64,000 nt of DNA from Dipteronia dyeriana. Taxonomy: Eukaryota > Streptophyta > Magnoliopsida > Sapindales > Sapindaceae. The stretch lies in contig CM065303.1 in assembly GCA_032871835.1 (NCBI GenBank), positions 51,436,597-51,500,596 of the forward strand, given 5' to 3'. Shown here piece by piece: positions 48,367 to 61,316 of the stretch; positions within the stretch are counted from its first letter, which is position 1, and each line of letters starts with the position of its first letter. The notes beneath the pieces are model-generated. The model was given only the letters and a program-made list of their open reading frames with translations. It was not told where the DNA came from and did no database searches. A program made the translations under genes and the position numbers.

Positions 48367-51286
48367 ATGGGTGCTCTTGACCATATATTGGACTGGTTTG
48401 AAGTTACTCCTAGGAGGAAGAAACGCAAGCCGATGCAGGTATTTAAGAATTTCTATATATATATATATATGCTAAAATAACTCTTTTTTTTTGTCTGGTT
48501 CTTTTTGGTGGATTTTAAGTGATCAGTTAATTATTTTGCAAGTGAAAGAGAGAAAGTGAGTTTTTTTTTATAAATATTTTGGTTGGTTTGTTTTACAGAC
48601 AGTTGAAATAAAGGTGAAAATGGACTGTGATGGCTGTGAAAGGAGAGTTAGAAATGCTGTTTGTTCCATGAAAGGTATATATATAAGCTAAATTACCTCT
48701 CTCAATCTCTCTCATTTGTTTCCTTCAAAATAACCAAAAACAAAGCCAAATGGTTTTGCAACTTTTCTCTGGTTTTACCTCAAATTCTCTCCAATTTTTG
48801 CATACTATCTGCTGAGAATAAAACCTTGATCTTTTTTTTTTCTCTTTGAGTATTCATACAAACCATATCCAAAGTCCTTTTACTCTCACTCAGTCACTTG
48901 CTAAATTAGCTAATACTTGATATCATTTTTTTGCTTTTTAATCCACTAGTTGCCGATTCATGCAAAAGTTAATACTAAAAATAATATTACCGTTTTAAAA
49001 CTCTTTCGGTTAGAGGGCTTTTTTTCATATTCCCCTAATGTTTTTTATATTGAAAATATAAAATTTTATTTTTAAAGTATCTCATATCACACTTTTATTG
49101 GATGGTCATGTAAGTTTTCCCCCGTGTTATTCTCTTCTTTGCACCTTATTTTTGGGCCTTCATTTATGGGTTGATCAGAATATCCGTCTGTGTATGCTGC
49201 AACTCTTTTCAGAAAAAAAAAAAAAAAACAATGTAATTTTTGAACATCCTCGTATTGAGAACTGGAAAGTTATTATGTATATTTACATGTTGACTTGTCC
49301 GTACCATTTCAAAATCTAAAATCATAAATTTAAGGGTGAACTCCATTTTAATCCCTATAGTTTGACCTAATACATAAAATGGTCCCCAGGTTTTGAGCTT
49401 TATGATGACAGGTCCCTACAGTTTTAAAAAATCTCAATTGCAGTTCCTACCGCCCAATTACGTTAGGGTTCATAAAATTTCCATCCAAATGCCAAGGGTA
49501 AAATGGTAACTTACATAATAAATGAATTTTTTTTATTAAAAATTAATTATTAATTAATTAAATTAAAATATAATAAAATAAAAATCTTATATCACCACCG
49601 CCCCATTTCATCATTCAAACACACCACCGCCCGTTCAAAACCGATTGAACACCACCCCAAACCAGTCGGTGTTCAATCACACCTCTCTCTATCTCTCTCA
49701 CTCATTCTAACATCTCACCACCGAATCTCAACCTCATCTCTCTCTAACAAACATAAATATTTCTCCAACAAACATAAATCAACTTAAATCCACTTGGTAC
49801 CCTTCAAAATCTCAACTTTATAAATACCCAGAAGTTGAATTTCTTTGAAACCTCTTGATGGCGATTTCACGTTGATTTTTGGGCATTTTCAATTGATAAA
49901 TCGATCTGGGTTCTCTTTGAAACAATGACCTCTCTTTCAATCTCTCAAACTATCATTTCTAAATCTATCTCTCTGATTCTCTCTTTGGATCTCTTACTCT
50001 TTCGATCTCGATCTCTTTGTGGCGATTTGGGGTATTGGGTCTTGTGGTTGGATCTGATTTGGGTGTCGGTGGTGCTGGTTTTGATTTCGTGGATAGGTTT
50101 TAGGTGTTGGTAGCTTGACAATGATTGAGTTTTGGGTGTTGGTAGCTTGTCGACGATTTAGTTTTGGGTGTTGGTTGTCCAATGACGGTTGATTTGCTTC
50201 GGTGAAGATGGATTAAGTGTAGGTTGTGCTTGGGTTTGCTTGGTTCGATTTCTGTGCTAGATTTGTTGGGTATGGTCTTGGTTTCGGTGGTGGGAGAATA
50301 AGGGTTTGTTGGGTCTGGTCAAGGAGGGTTTGATTTGAATTTCGTTTTGATTGATTTCTAAATTAGTTGTTTCTAGTTTCTGGGTGAATGAGGAATGGTG
50401 AATGGTGTGTTGATTTTGGAATGGTGAATATTGATTCTGGGTTGCGTTGAGCAGAAGATGATTTGTGTGTGAATTCTGAAAAAATAAATTATGGGATTGT
50501 TTAATGTCTGGGTTTGATTTTGGGTTGGGTTGGGAAGAAAATGATGAAGTTTGGTGTATTTATTTCATTTAATTGTTTGTATTTTTTATTTTATTTGTTT
50601 AAAAGAAAATTCAGGGGCAATAGGGGTCATTTTACCCTCTGACCTGTCAGATTTCACATTTTTAACGGAAAATTTAACAGAAGGACTTAACGAGGTAATT
50701 CTTAAAACTAGGGGACCAGTTTGTATATTAAGTTTGACTAGAGGAACGAAAATGGAATTCACCCTAAATTTAATTTCTTTCAGGGACAGTACTGTCATTT
50801 TCCCATTTCCATAAATTATTCTTTTACTTATTCCTTCCAGTACCAAATATATGTGGTTGTCTTTTTGTGGTGGGTGCAACATTTATCACAATAAAGTTGC
50901 CAACCCAAAACTTCATTATCAAGTCATTTTCACATTTCACAAACATATTCAATACTAATTAAGTAATTAATCTGAGTTGTTGTGTTTGTGTAGGTGCAAA
51001 AACAGTGGAGGTGAACAGGAAGCAAAGCCGGGTAACGGTGACTGGATATGTGGATGCAAACAAGGTGTTAAAGAGAGTGAAGAACACAGGAAAAAGAGCA
51101 GAGTTCTGGCCTTATGTTCCATTCAATTTGGTGGCATATCCATATGTGGCTCAGGCTTATGACAAGAAAGCACCAGCTGGTTATGTCAAGAACGTCGTCC
51201 AAGCACTGCCCAGCCCTAATGCTCCTGATGAGAAGTTCATTACTCTCTTCAGTGATGAAAACCCAAACGCTTGTTCCATTATGTAG
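48367..51286 (+). CDS. Heavy-metal-associated isoprenylated plant protein (HIPP)
   Basis: Three exons, 48367-48438, 48599-48674 and 50994-51286, join to a 146-residue protein; both introns are GT-AG. It begins MGALDHILDWFEV, then a basic stretch RRKKRKPMQ and an HMA fold starting TVEIKVKMDCDGCERRV, with the metal-binding pair C34 and C37. The C-terminal CSIM is a CaaX box for farnesylation of C143. The conserved body KRAEFWPYVPFNLVAYPYVA places it with the HIPP20-26 type of Arabidopsis. These proteins bind metals such as Cd, Cu or Zn, or protein partners, at membranes or in the nucleus, and are linked to metal and stress responses. Length and intron positions are normal. Intron 2 (48675-50993) is unusually long because it holds a 1431-bp MULE. 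The splice sites and frame are intact, so it is probably functional. Confidence 0.95.
49334..50764. mobile_element. MULE inserted in HIPP intron 2
   Basis: Terminal inverted repeats are GGGTGAACTCCATTTTAAT and, reverse-complemented, GGGTGAATTCCATTTTCGT, extending with about 40 further similar bases. A perfect 9-bp duplication, taaatttaa, flanks it (49325-49333 and 50765-50773). The subterminal TTTAACGGAAAATTTAACAG stretch resembles that of the elements at 1714 and 54305. The interior has CACCACCGCCC-rich, CT-rich and GGGTGTTGG-rich parts and no transposase. Confidence 0.9.
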
Positions 51287-51713
51287 CACTAAACACATGC
51301 ACATATACAATCTCTGCACAATTTTCTCTACATCTAGCTAGGACTAGGACCCTCTTTGGCCTTTTCTCATTTTCTAGTCATACTATGCACTTTCTATAAC
51401 CTTTTTATATTGATTGTGGAGGCAACTTTTATATATACAGTATTTATGCTTGTGCTTTGCATCAATTTTGTAGATTTTTCTTTTAAGATATTCAGGTGCT
51501 GTTTTGATCTATTTTCAAATACTATGGTTGGTTGGTTTCTTGTGCCAAGTCAAACGATACATTCATAATATGTAAATTTATTATAACCTGTTCTAGAATC
51601 TATATTCACCCTTTTACCATAAGACTATTTGTTGGAGTTAAATAACCCAATTTAATATTCATAGATTTTTGTGCGTACTATACCTAACCTTCTAGGCTTC
51701 CACATACAATTTT
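51287..51713 (+). other. HIPP 3' UTR and downstream flank
   Basis: Non-coding sequence after the TAG stop. No canonical AATAAA directly downstream was singled out; AT-rich stretches at about 51560-51590 are candidates for 3'-end formation. Nothing else was recognised. Confidence 0.5.
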
Positions 51714-51716
51714 TTA

Positions 51717-52496
51717 GGTCTCGTTTGGTGCGCGGGATTGAATTGGACTATTTTATGGGATTGGATTGGATTAAAATGGGACTATGATTAAATGAGATTG
51801 GATTGGACTAAATTAATACTATGCTATGTTAAGAGAAATATGGAACTGGATTAAATTAATACCATGTTTTGTTTGGTAAAACATGAGATTGGATTAAATA
51901 TAATAATTTATTTTTAAAAAAGAAATAACAATAAAATAAAAATATAAAAAAACTAATTAAAATTAAATTAAAAAACTATAAAACTTTCTTTTTTCCTAAT
52001 TCGCTATCATCATCACCATTTATATATCATCGTCATCATATGAGTTGAGTTTGATTTCAGATCTAGGTTGAATCTGGAATATGAAGATATTGAATTTATT
52101 TATTTTTATTTTATTTTTTCGATTCTAGATATAGATGGTTTGATTTTTTTTTTTTAGATTTCCAAAATATTAAGTTTGTGGATTCGATTTTATTTTTGGT
52201 TTCCAGAATATTATGGTTCTAGGTTTTTTTTTTCTGGGTTTTGATTTACATTTTTTATTTTTGATAGTGCATTAAAAAATCTATAAAAAATCTTGAAAAA
52301 AAGAATAGTCTCGGGACAACTAAACCCACCAAATTGGTGGGTTTATTTATCCCATAAAATATGAGACTATTTCACTAAAATTGGATCCTACTGGAATTAG
52401 TCCAAACATAAGAAATTAGACTAAAATTAGTCTGATATCGCTTCCAAATATATAATTGAAATAAAATTAATCCAATCCTATGTAACAAACAGAGCC
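51717..52496. mobile_element. PIF/Harbinger-like element with TTA duplication
   Basis: Starts GGTCTCGTTTGGTGCG and ends, reverse-complemented, GGCTCTGTTTGTTACA. TTA on both sides (51714-51716, 52497-52499) is the expected 3-bp duplication. GGATTGGATTAAA-like motifs repeat inside both ends. 780 bp, no transposase. Confidence 0.7.
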
Positions 52497-53370
52497 TTAG
52501 AATACTTAGATAGGATTGGTTTAATTTGAGTGGTTTTCCCGTGTTTGGTTAAGCAATGGGATATGATTATTTGATCCCATCAAAAAAATTATTCCATCAA
52601 TAGGATAAATTAGTCCGAACGAAAATCAGAGGATTCAAATGAATCCCGTCGTCTTCATTAAACTGTTTGCTTATTTCATTTGTCTCTTCTTCATCTACAA
52701 CTGGGTTTTGATTTTTCTTCTTCAAATTTGATTTTGTTTTCTGTGTGGGTGTTGGATAAACATTCAATTCATACCATAACCAAAACAAACACAGATATCA
52801 GGAGAAAAAAAGAACCATCTCTGAGATCTTCCACCCAACTTCTCACCCACTTTATTCAACAAATTTCATCCAAAATAAAATCAAACCCAACACAGTAAAA
52901 TCCCACAAACCAGTCTATCTCTGTTCTATTTGAAACTAGAGAAAGAAAAGAAATAGATAGGAGGATAGAGAAGGGAAAGATCAATTTTTCCTTTCAAGAA
53001 AGTGTTTTGTTGCTTCTTTGGTTTTTGTTTGTGTTTTTGCTTCAACAACTCCTCTGCTTTTGTTTTGGTTTTGTTGTGGCTTTCGCCCTTGGCTTTTTGG
53101 CCTGCTGTGTGACCTTTTTTACTTCAACAACCAACGTGCTATTTTTTTTAAATAAACTTTTTATTTTATAATTTATTATTACATAATTTTTTTCAAATCC
53201 CATTCCCATTACATACCAAACATAGTATATCAGTATCTTTAGTCCAATCCCATGTTACACCAAATACGAGAAACACTGTAATTAATCAAATCAAATCCAA
53301 TCCAATCAAATACAATCAAATCCAATCTCTTAAAAATAGTCCAATCTTATCCCACACACCAAACGGAGCC
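52497..53370. mobile_element. Adjoining TIR elements, partly nested
   Basis: The right edge, reverse-complemented, reads GGCTCCGTTTGGTGTGTGGG, the same family as 51717. It may instead pair with the left edge at 51717 around a younger insertion. An inner pair, CCGTGTTTGGTTAAGCAATGGG (about 52538) and, reverse-complemented, ATGTTTGGTATGTAATGGG (about 53205-53225), marks another related element. The exact order of insertion is unresolved. Confidence 0.5.
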
Positions 53371-53456
53371 TTTTAAGAAAGAATATATGCACATTAAGAT
53401 TTGAATATTCGATATCCCAACTTTCAGTCTCGAGAGTCAAAACCTTTGTCTCCATG

Positions 53457-54039
53457 TAGGGATGCACGTTTGGGGAATGAGGATGGATATAGGTCCCCCC
53501 ATCCCTATCCCCATCCCCATCCCCATCCCCATCCCCATCCCTATCCCTATCCCCATCCCCATCCCCACTTCTTAGACCCTTCACCTATTCCCCCTAATTC
53601 CCTATTTTCCCCGTTTTCTCCTGTTTTCTCGTATCCCCCGTTACCCTATTTTTCCATTTCCCTATTTAACTAAAAATTATAAATTAAATTAAAAAAAACA
53701 AATATTTTATTATAAATAAAAAATATCAATGCATTACATATTTAACATAAAATGTTTCAAATAATTTAAATATATATTATAATTGTATTTATATACTTTT
53801 GGGGGAAATGGAGAAATGAGGATCTCTATCCCCAACCCTATTTTAATTTAATTGTGAGGGAAATGGAGAAATGAGGATGGGGAGGGGTCCCTCTATCCCC
53901 ATCCCCATCCCCATCCCCATCTCCATTTTAATTTGGGTATAAAAATCATCCCCATCTCCATCCTCCTTTCCAAAAAAAAATCTCCAAATAGGGATGATGT
54001 ACAGAAATTTAGAACCCCTATGATAATTGTACGTCCCTG
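53457..54039. mobile_element. hAT MITE with 8-bp TSD and CCCCAT arrays
   Basis: Ends are TAGGGATGCACG and, reverse-complemented, CAGGGACGTACA, similar to Ac-type hAT ends. A perfect 8-bp duplication, tctccatg, flanks it (53449-53456, 54040-54047). Inside each half is a tandem array of CCCCAT (about 53497-53567 and 53893-53928). 583 bp with no transposase; frames across the arrays are artefacts. Confidence 0.85.
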
Positions 54040-54304
54040 TCTCCATGTACGATGACAAAGCCTAGTATATCTCACTCAATTTAAAGTTCAATCTCCTTTT
54101 AGGATATGATATATCTTTCTTTGAGGTATTTGTAAAACGGGATAATTGTTTTGACAGATATGAAGTCAGTAGGGTACTATTTGGTGTCATTTCCAAGACA
54201 CTATTTTCCGTTTTTTAAAACCAAAAAACATATAAAACTTGTTCGATGGGTAGTTTTCAAAGAGTGAAAACAAAAACAAAATTTTATTTTTATTTCCATT
54301 GACC

Positions 54305-55330
54305 CGTTGGATATTAAAATTTTAGTTATTCTAGTTTCTGTTTATCTATATTTAATCCATTAGTTTTTTAATTACTAACTTTAACTCTTTTGTTAGAATT
54401 TCTGTTAAAATACACACACAGAATGATATTGTCAATTGTCGAAATACCCTTATTGAAGGTTTCAAATGAAGGAAAGTATAGTAATTTCATATTTAATTAA
54501 ATAAAAAATAAAAACTAATTAAATTTAAAATTAACATATATAAAAAACTTATTATTATTATTAAATGAATCAATTTCAAAAAATGGATTTCTCTACCAAA
54601 TCCTTTATTTTATTTTAATTCAAAAAGTGGATTCCTATTTTTTTTTTCTTTCAGAAAGCATATCAAACACAAAACCTATTCCCAATTCGTCATTATCATC
54701 ATCGATCAAGATCTCAACCAAAATAAAACCCTTTTTTTTTTTTCCAGAAATCATATCAATCACGACCACCAAACCATAATTGAAAAAAATTGAAAAGCAA
54801 AATCGAAAAATAAAAAAAAATCATCCAATTTAATGTATTCCAAAAATCACCAAACCAAATTCTACCATCAGCCTCTTTCTTTTTCATTTAATCTAAAACT
54901 CATCAAACCAAATTCCAGAAACATCCACAATCATCAACACCACCGCCAAACCACAATCAACATCAACAATACCAGACTCAAAACCCAAAACCCATCTCAA
55001 ACCCAATCATCTAATTCATCTCAAAATCGAACATAATAAAAGAAACCAATCATCTGATATTCTGATTCATTTCAAACCTAGAAATCCCCACCAGACCCAA
55101 ACCCAACCACGCCCACTATTATCCACCACCACCACAACGCCAACATCATCACCACCGATCCAAGACCTAAACACCACACCACCACTGGAACCAGATCGAC
55201 AGAGAAGGAGAGAGAGATTTGTGATGATAGATTCGACAGAGAGAGAGAGAGAAGGGGATTTGATAAAGGAGAGGGATTCATAAAGAAAGAGGGATGCATG
55301 ATGAGCGTTTAGGAAAGAAGAGGGTTAAGA

Positions 55331-55361
<31 letters not shown>

Positions 55362-55838
55362 CGATTTTGATAGCGCCTCGTTTGATTTCGATGAATTTAT
55401 GTGTTTTGTAGAGTTTATGTTTAAGATGCAGATATGGATTAGATGTTTATGCAACTGAGGATTGGGTTAATTTTTTCTTTTCTAGATGAACTGGTTTGTG
55501 TGTACTAGGGATTGGGAAAAATAGTTCAACTAATTTTAATTTGTTTTTTAAAATTATTTGTAATATTAATTATTTTAATATAATTTTTAATTTTTTTTTA
55601 CATTATTAAATTCCAGATTTACCCTTCTTCCAAACTAGTTTCTAGAAGCTTTTATCAATTTCATATAATGTCCTTATTGATCTAACGGAAGTCAACGAAA
55701 ATCTAACGGAATTAGACGTTAATGACTTGAATATGGATTGTAAGAGAAAAACTAGACTAAACTAAATAATTTCAAAAACTAGTGGACTAAACTCAGATTA
55801 ACGCTAACTAGAGGGACTAAAATCATAATAACCCTTAA
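54305..55838. mobile_element. Third MULE-like element
   Basis: The two ends are imperfect inverted repeats. The left has ATTTTAGTTATTCTAGTTTC and the right, reverse-complemented, ATTTTAGTCCCTCTAGTTAG, followed on both sides by CCAYTAGTTTTT-like sequence. The right subterminal part has repeated AACGGAA words as in the elements at 1714 and 49334. The interior carries CCACCACCAC and (GA)n tracts (55337-55362). No clean 9-bp duplication could be read, so the outer limits are approximate. Confidence 0.55.
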
Positions 55839-55853
55839 ATTATTAATTGTTAC

Positions 55854-56693
55854 TGTTAGGATTCTTGGTCGACACAAGAACCTAACTTCACCTGTCAATA
55901 AAACTCTAACTTCACCTGTCAATAAAACTCGCAAAGGTGACAGACAAGATAACTAAAACCAACTAATTAAGAAACCAACAACAATTAAACAATAGAAACC
56001 AGATTGATGAAGAAACCAAAGCAGTAAAGAAAACAACATGCAAATAATCATGGTTCAACGATAAATGGGCCCTACATCCATGTTGAGCTTTTTTGGAGAG
56101 ACCTTATCACTATATAGATAATTCTTAAAGCCTTGATCTACCCAAAAAATTGCACAAGAAAACCCTTAAAAAGGAGCCCAGAAACCCAGAACAAGAAACA
56201 CTCTACCAATGTAACCTAGAGCAAACCCTAAACCTGAGATACAACCCAGAATAGCTCACAAGTTACATCAATAGAATCGCCACACTCAGACCTCTCTTTT
56301 TCTCTTCTATCACTCTCATAGATTCACAACAAAAAAACATGATATTCGAGATGAACACCAAGAACACACCAAGGAAAAATACAGAGAGAAAAAGCTTATG
56401 AGAATTTTAAACGAAAACCTAGAAATCAAAAAGTGATTTCTCTTTCCTTCTCTTCAGCTTGTATACCCCTTATCAAATAAGATTAACATCACACAAAAAT
56501 AGCCTATCAGATGTTGCCAAATTAGCTTGAGATCATGACTCAACAATAACAACTTGATAGACCACTAAACGATGTCGTATGAATTAGTGAGTACTAGATC
56601 CGGGCTGGGAGCATTTCTGTTGGGCTTCTACTGGCTTCAAATTCCTTTTATCATTGGGCTTTAGGTTGGGCCAGAAGTTGGACTACAACAACA
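55854..56693 (-). repeat. 3' LTR of the Tnt1-like element
   Basis: 840 bp. On the minus strand it starts TGTTGTTGTAGTCC and ends AAGAATCCTAACA. The purine-rich GGACTAGGTGGAATA lies just upstream of it on the minus strand, in the position of a polypurine tract. A short direct repeat, CTAACTTCACCTGTCAATAA, occurs twice at its inner edge (about 55880-55925). Confidence 0.75.
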
Positions 56694-56799
56694 TATTCCA
56701 CCTAGTCCATCATCACAGCAAATCAATATTACGTTATCCATAAATAGCAACAAAGATCTTTTTAAAGAAAACCTGGCTTAAAACAAAAAACAAAGTCAA

Positions 56800-59700
56800 C
56801 CATAATCACCTATTTTCAGCAAGTTCAAGCAATGCTTGAACTTGCTATAGGGAATCACTTTGGTTCCCATGTCCGTTGGCTTTTCTATAGTGGAAATCCA
56901 CCTCAACAATACCTTCTGAGATTTTATCTCTGATGAAATGGTAATTCACCTCTATATGCTAAGTCCTCTCATGGAAGACTAGATTTTTACAAAATTGTAA
57001 AGTACTTTGACTGTCAGTATAGATGACAACCTTACCTCTAAACACACCTATCTCACCTAGGAGACCTTGTGGCCAAATGTTTTCTTTTATAGCTTCTGTA
57101 ACAGCTATATATTCAGCCTCAACCGTTGAAAGAGTAACAACTGATTGAAGTTCACTCTTCCAGCTTACACAACAACTGACAATAGTGAAAATTTATGAGG
57201 TTGTAGTCCTTCTCTTATCTCTATCACCTATATAGTCAGAGTCTACATATCTAACTATATCTAACACACTATTATAACTGTCATAAATCAGTCCTACTGA
57301 TATAGTAGAACTGATATATCTTAGAAGCCATTTCATGGCATTTTAGTAGCCTTTCTCAGGGTTGGCCATATATCTAGATAACACACTAATAACTTGTGCT
57401 AAATCAGGCCTAGTGCTTATCATAGAATACATCATTGATCCTACAACACTAGAATCAGGTACATTTTCTATATAACTACTTTCCTCTAATGACCTAGGTG
57501 ATAGAGCAACTAACAACACAAAATTTGCACATAAAGGGATATTGACAAGCTTGCACTTTCTCATTGCAAATCTGTCCACTAGCTTGTTTAGGTAATTAGT
57601 CTGTTTTAGACACAACTTGTTATCTTCCCTAAACCTGTTAATTTATGTACATAGAGTTAGTTTAGCATTTCCTAAGTCCTTCATATCAAATTCAGATTTT
57701 AACTTCTTCTTTAACTTTACAATGCTTGACATTTCTTTACTAGCAATTAGCATGTCATCAACATATAAAAGCAAATAAACATATTTATCAACATTTTTAC
57801 AGCTAAAATAGAAGCATGCATCAAAATTGCTCTTAATGAAACCAATACTAGTAATAAAACGATCAATTTTTTATTCCATTGTCTAGGGGCTTGCTTAAGC
57901 CCATATAGAGATTTCTTAAGAAGACACACATTGGACGGTTTAGAATTAGATTCAAAACCTTCCGGTTGAGACGTGTAAATGTTTTCATCTAAGTCTCCAT
58001 GCAAAAAGGCTTTTTTGACATCTATTTTCTCTAATTCCATGTCAAAATAGCTAACTAATGCTAAAACTATCCTAATTGTCTTATACTTTACAACATGAGA
58101 GACAATCTCTTTGTAATCAATTCTCTCTCTTTGTGTAAAGCCCTTGGCAACTAATCTAGCCTTATATCTAGGTGGTTCATTTTTATCTACACTTTATTTA
58201 GTTTTATAGATCCACCTACAATCTATTACCTTTTGTTTTTAAGGTTTTACAACTAGGGACCATGTCTTATTTTTCTCAATAGATTCGATCTCTTCTCTTA
58301 TAGCTTGCAACCATTTTTGCTTATCAAGACAATTTACAACTTCACTAAATGTTCTAGGCTCATTATTTTCTATTTCTTGACCAGTACACAAGGCAAAGGA
58401 AATCACATCTGCATAAGCACACTTACTGTTAAGTTTTACAATCCTTCGAGCCATATCTTTAACTAGTTAATAATTAGCTAGACACCTGATTTGAATCATC
58501 AGGAAGGGTAGCCCTCTCATCCTTAATAGGTTCAGCCTGAATATGAACAAAACTCTTGTGGGGGGTTGCCAAGTTCCACATGAACCTGGTTTCCATCATC
58601 TTTTAAAGGATATAGATGAGATTCAGTTGGTTGGTCTTTGTCTTTACATGGCATTTTAGACTCATCAAATATCACATCTCTACCTATAATGACTTTAAAC
58701 CCCTTTTGATCTCTTAACTACAACCTTTATCCTTTAACACCTAATGGATACCGCCATAAGAAAACTCCTTTTAAAGATCTAGGTTCCAATTTTCCCTTGG
58801 ATTGATGTGTATAACAAACACACCCAAACACTCTTAAGTGTTTAAGACTAGATGTCATACCAGTCCACATTTCTTCAAGTGTTTTAAAGCTGATGGCAGT
58901 TGAAGGAGACCTATTTATCAAATAGGTTGCTGTTGAGACAACCTCTACCTAAATTTTTTGGCTAAAACCTGAACCAATCAAAAGATATCTAACTTTGTCT
59001 AAAATGGTCCTATTCATCCTTTCAGCTATTCCATTTTGCTGTGGGGTATGTTTAACTGTCCTATGCCTTTGAATCCCTTCATCATTACAGAACCTATTTA
59101 ATTCATCATTACATAATTTCAGCCCATAATCGGTTCTAAGAGTTTTAATTCAATTAGAATTTTGGTTTTCAAACAACTTCTTCCAAGCCTTAAAGCTTGC
59201 AAAGACTTGATCTTTGGATTTCAAAAGACAAATCCATACTTTTCTAGAGTAGTCATCAACCAAGGACAAAAAATAAAGATTTCCATCTTGTGCGGGAACC
59301 TTGGCTAGTCTCCATAGATCCGAGTGAACATACTCAAGGATCTGTTTGGTGGTATACTGGGCAGAGGTGAAACTAAGCCTATGTTGCTTACCTAAGACAC
59401 AATTCTCATAGAATTCTAGCTTAACAACTTGATCCCCACCTAACAGATTCTGTTTACTTAACTCACTAAGACCTTTTTCTCTCATGTGGCCTAACCTAAG
59501 ATGCAACAAAACAGTCTTGTCACTGTTTTTAGCAACCATAGAAGCATTACCATCAGTGACTGTTTCCCCTTTTAACACATATAACCATTCATTTTGTCAC
59601 CTTTTAGAATGACTAAGGAACCTCTAGAATCTCTAAAAACACCCTTCTCAGCCTTATAACTACAACCTTCCTCATCTAGGACACTAAGAGAAATCATATT

Positions 59701-60080
59701 TCTCTTCAAATTATGTACATACCTAACATTTTTGAACACTCTGACCAGCCCATCATACATCCTAATAGAAACTGAACCTATCCCTTCCACCTGACACTGT
59801 TGATTGTTTCCCATCATCATATTTCCACCACTGAGTTCTTTGAATTCTGTAAACCAGTCCCTCATGGGACTCATATGGAAGGAACAACTTAAGTCAAGAA
59901 TCCACTCAGTTTTAATATCTTCAGTACTCACAGTAAGCACTTCACTAGGTTCATAGGATTTGGATGCAATAGATAAATCTTCATCACTGAGATTTTTCTC
60001 TTAGTTTTTCTTTTTAAGTTCATAACAATAATTCTTGATATGACCCTCTTTACCACAGTAGTAGCACTTTCTAATGCCAT
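56800..60080 (-). pseudogene. Broken copia gag-pol (Tnt1 type)
   Basis: Read on the minus strand, the order is copia. A CCHC knuckle, CYYCGKEGHIKNYC, lies at 60025-60066. In the protease region, WILDLSCSFHM replaces the expected D-S/T-G catalytic motif. GAG-pre-integrase HLRLGHM and the integrase core with DDYSRKVW lie in 59150-59578. HTPQQNGIAERMNRT lies near 59040. RT carries KKAFLHGDLDENIY, LYGLKQAPRQW and the catalytic LLYVDD (57741-57780). RNase H has TLSTVEAEY near 57110-57135. Stops or frameshifts occur between nearly all blocks (for example near 57860, 58220 and 58950). It resembles polyproteins annotated as Tnt1-94-like. It cannot be functional as it stands. Confidence 0.88.
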
Positions 60081-60167
60081 TCCTGTTCCTAAACTTAGAC
60101 CTATTGTGGTTTGGGGTCTTGCTTCTACCTTTGTTTTTGTTATTATTAGTGTTACCATTATTATTAT

Positions 60168-61316
60168 TGAAACAAATATTATGGTGTGTATAATATAATC
60201 TAGAGAGGAGGGGGGGGGGGGGGGGGGTGTGAATAGATTTTAACAAAATTTACCCAATTTTCGTTAAAGGTCAAGTTGACGAAAAATGCCCCTAGCTAGT
60301 TACAATAAAATCACAAGTGTAAAAATACGAAAATAATAAAGACACTTGAGATATACGTGGTAAACCCTCCAAATGGGAAAAACCACGGGTTGATGAGTGC
60401 GCCACACTAGAACCTTGAATCCACTAATGGCAAATAAATTACAACCTAATTCCGGTTAAAAACCCACTACCACTACCACTACCTAATCTCGGTATAAGTG
60501 AACCTAGTCTATCTTGCTTGCAATTTAAGCTACCTACTCCTGGATGTAACACAAGTCTTACTTCTCAATGAAGAGATAAAATGTCCTATGTGAATATATG
60601 ATGATATTCAATGAAAAAACAAGGCTAGGAAACCATATATGCTTATCTAGGATAATAAGATGACAATTAATGCAATCCTAGATATCATGAGCTAAATGAC
60701 ATGTTCAAGAAGCTTAGCAAAACATAGATCAAACAATCCTATGAAGCTATCACAATACAACACTCAATCATGTCATCACAACAATCTCTAATTTGTATCT
60801 AAGATATGTTCTAAGAACATACAAATAATTAAAGAGATGGCTTAGCAAACAAAACACTTAACTTGTAAGAAGATAGTGAAGAACTTACCAAACAAGATGT
60901 GATGAAGCAACCCTATCCATAGATGCACTCTAAATGAACTTAGATGATGCAAGATGAAGTTTTTATGCACATGGGAATGCTTTGAGTGATTAAAAATGAG
61001 TTCTTGAAAGAGTTTTTCCTTTGAAATGTGTTCTAAGGAAAATATGTGATGTTCTGAACTCTTGCACGACCTTAAACCAAAGAGTTATATATATATGAGA
61101 TCCAAACAAAGTTAGGTCATTTTGGAAAAAATATTCCAGCTTCCTCTGTGTGCGCTGATGACGTGCACTGGTCGAGTAGCGCACCACTAGCGCATAACCT
61201 AATTTTTTCAATAGGCACTGGTCAATTGGCGCAACCCAGTGGTGCACCACATGCATCAATCCACTGGAATGTTTGCGCTGGAGAGGCTGCGCTAGTCGAG
61301 TAGCGCACCACCAGCG
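60168..61316 (-). mobile_element. LTR (partial) of the Sirevirus-like superfamily
   Basis: On the minus strand the 3' end is conserved with the LTRs at 15985 and 34930: the block around the CACTAGATCC-type sequence, the homopolymer run (18 G on plus, 60210-60227) and the ending TTTCA. A TATA stretch (61087-61096) follows CCAAAATGACC. Upstream of it is a third, different GC-rich module (about 61140-61316) with GTCGAGTAGCGCACCA repeats. Its 5' part is cut by the next insertion at 61317. Its insertion at 60168 interrupted the Tnt1-like gag. Confidence 0.7.

Larger units (their letters stand above)
55854..60167 (-). mobile_element. Decayed Tnt1-like copia element, 3' portion
   Basis: A minus-strand copia element: 3' LTR at 55854-56693, then pol and the end of gag reading leftward from 60167. 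An LTR of another family interrupts it at 60168. The 5' LTR is not in the window and may lie beyond 64000 on the far side of the nested insertions. Confidence 0.85.

Noticed and set aside
50551..50882. Frames in HIPP intron 2
   Set aside because: They lie across the MULE's right end and the intron, and contain no domain.
53401..53673. Pro-His-rich frame and the opposite Gly-Asp-rich frame
   Set aside because: Both are translations of the CCCCAT array of the hAT element.
60001..60246. Frame joining an N-terminal proline run to a CCHC knuckle
   Set aside because: The N-terminal part is read from the inserted LTR's poly-G tract. Only the part from about 60167 down belongs to the copia gag.
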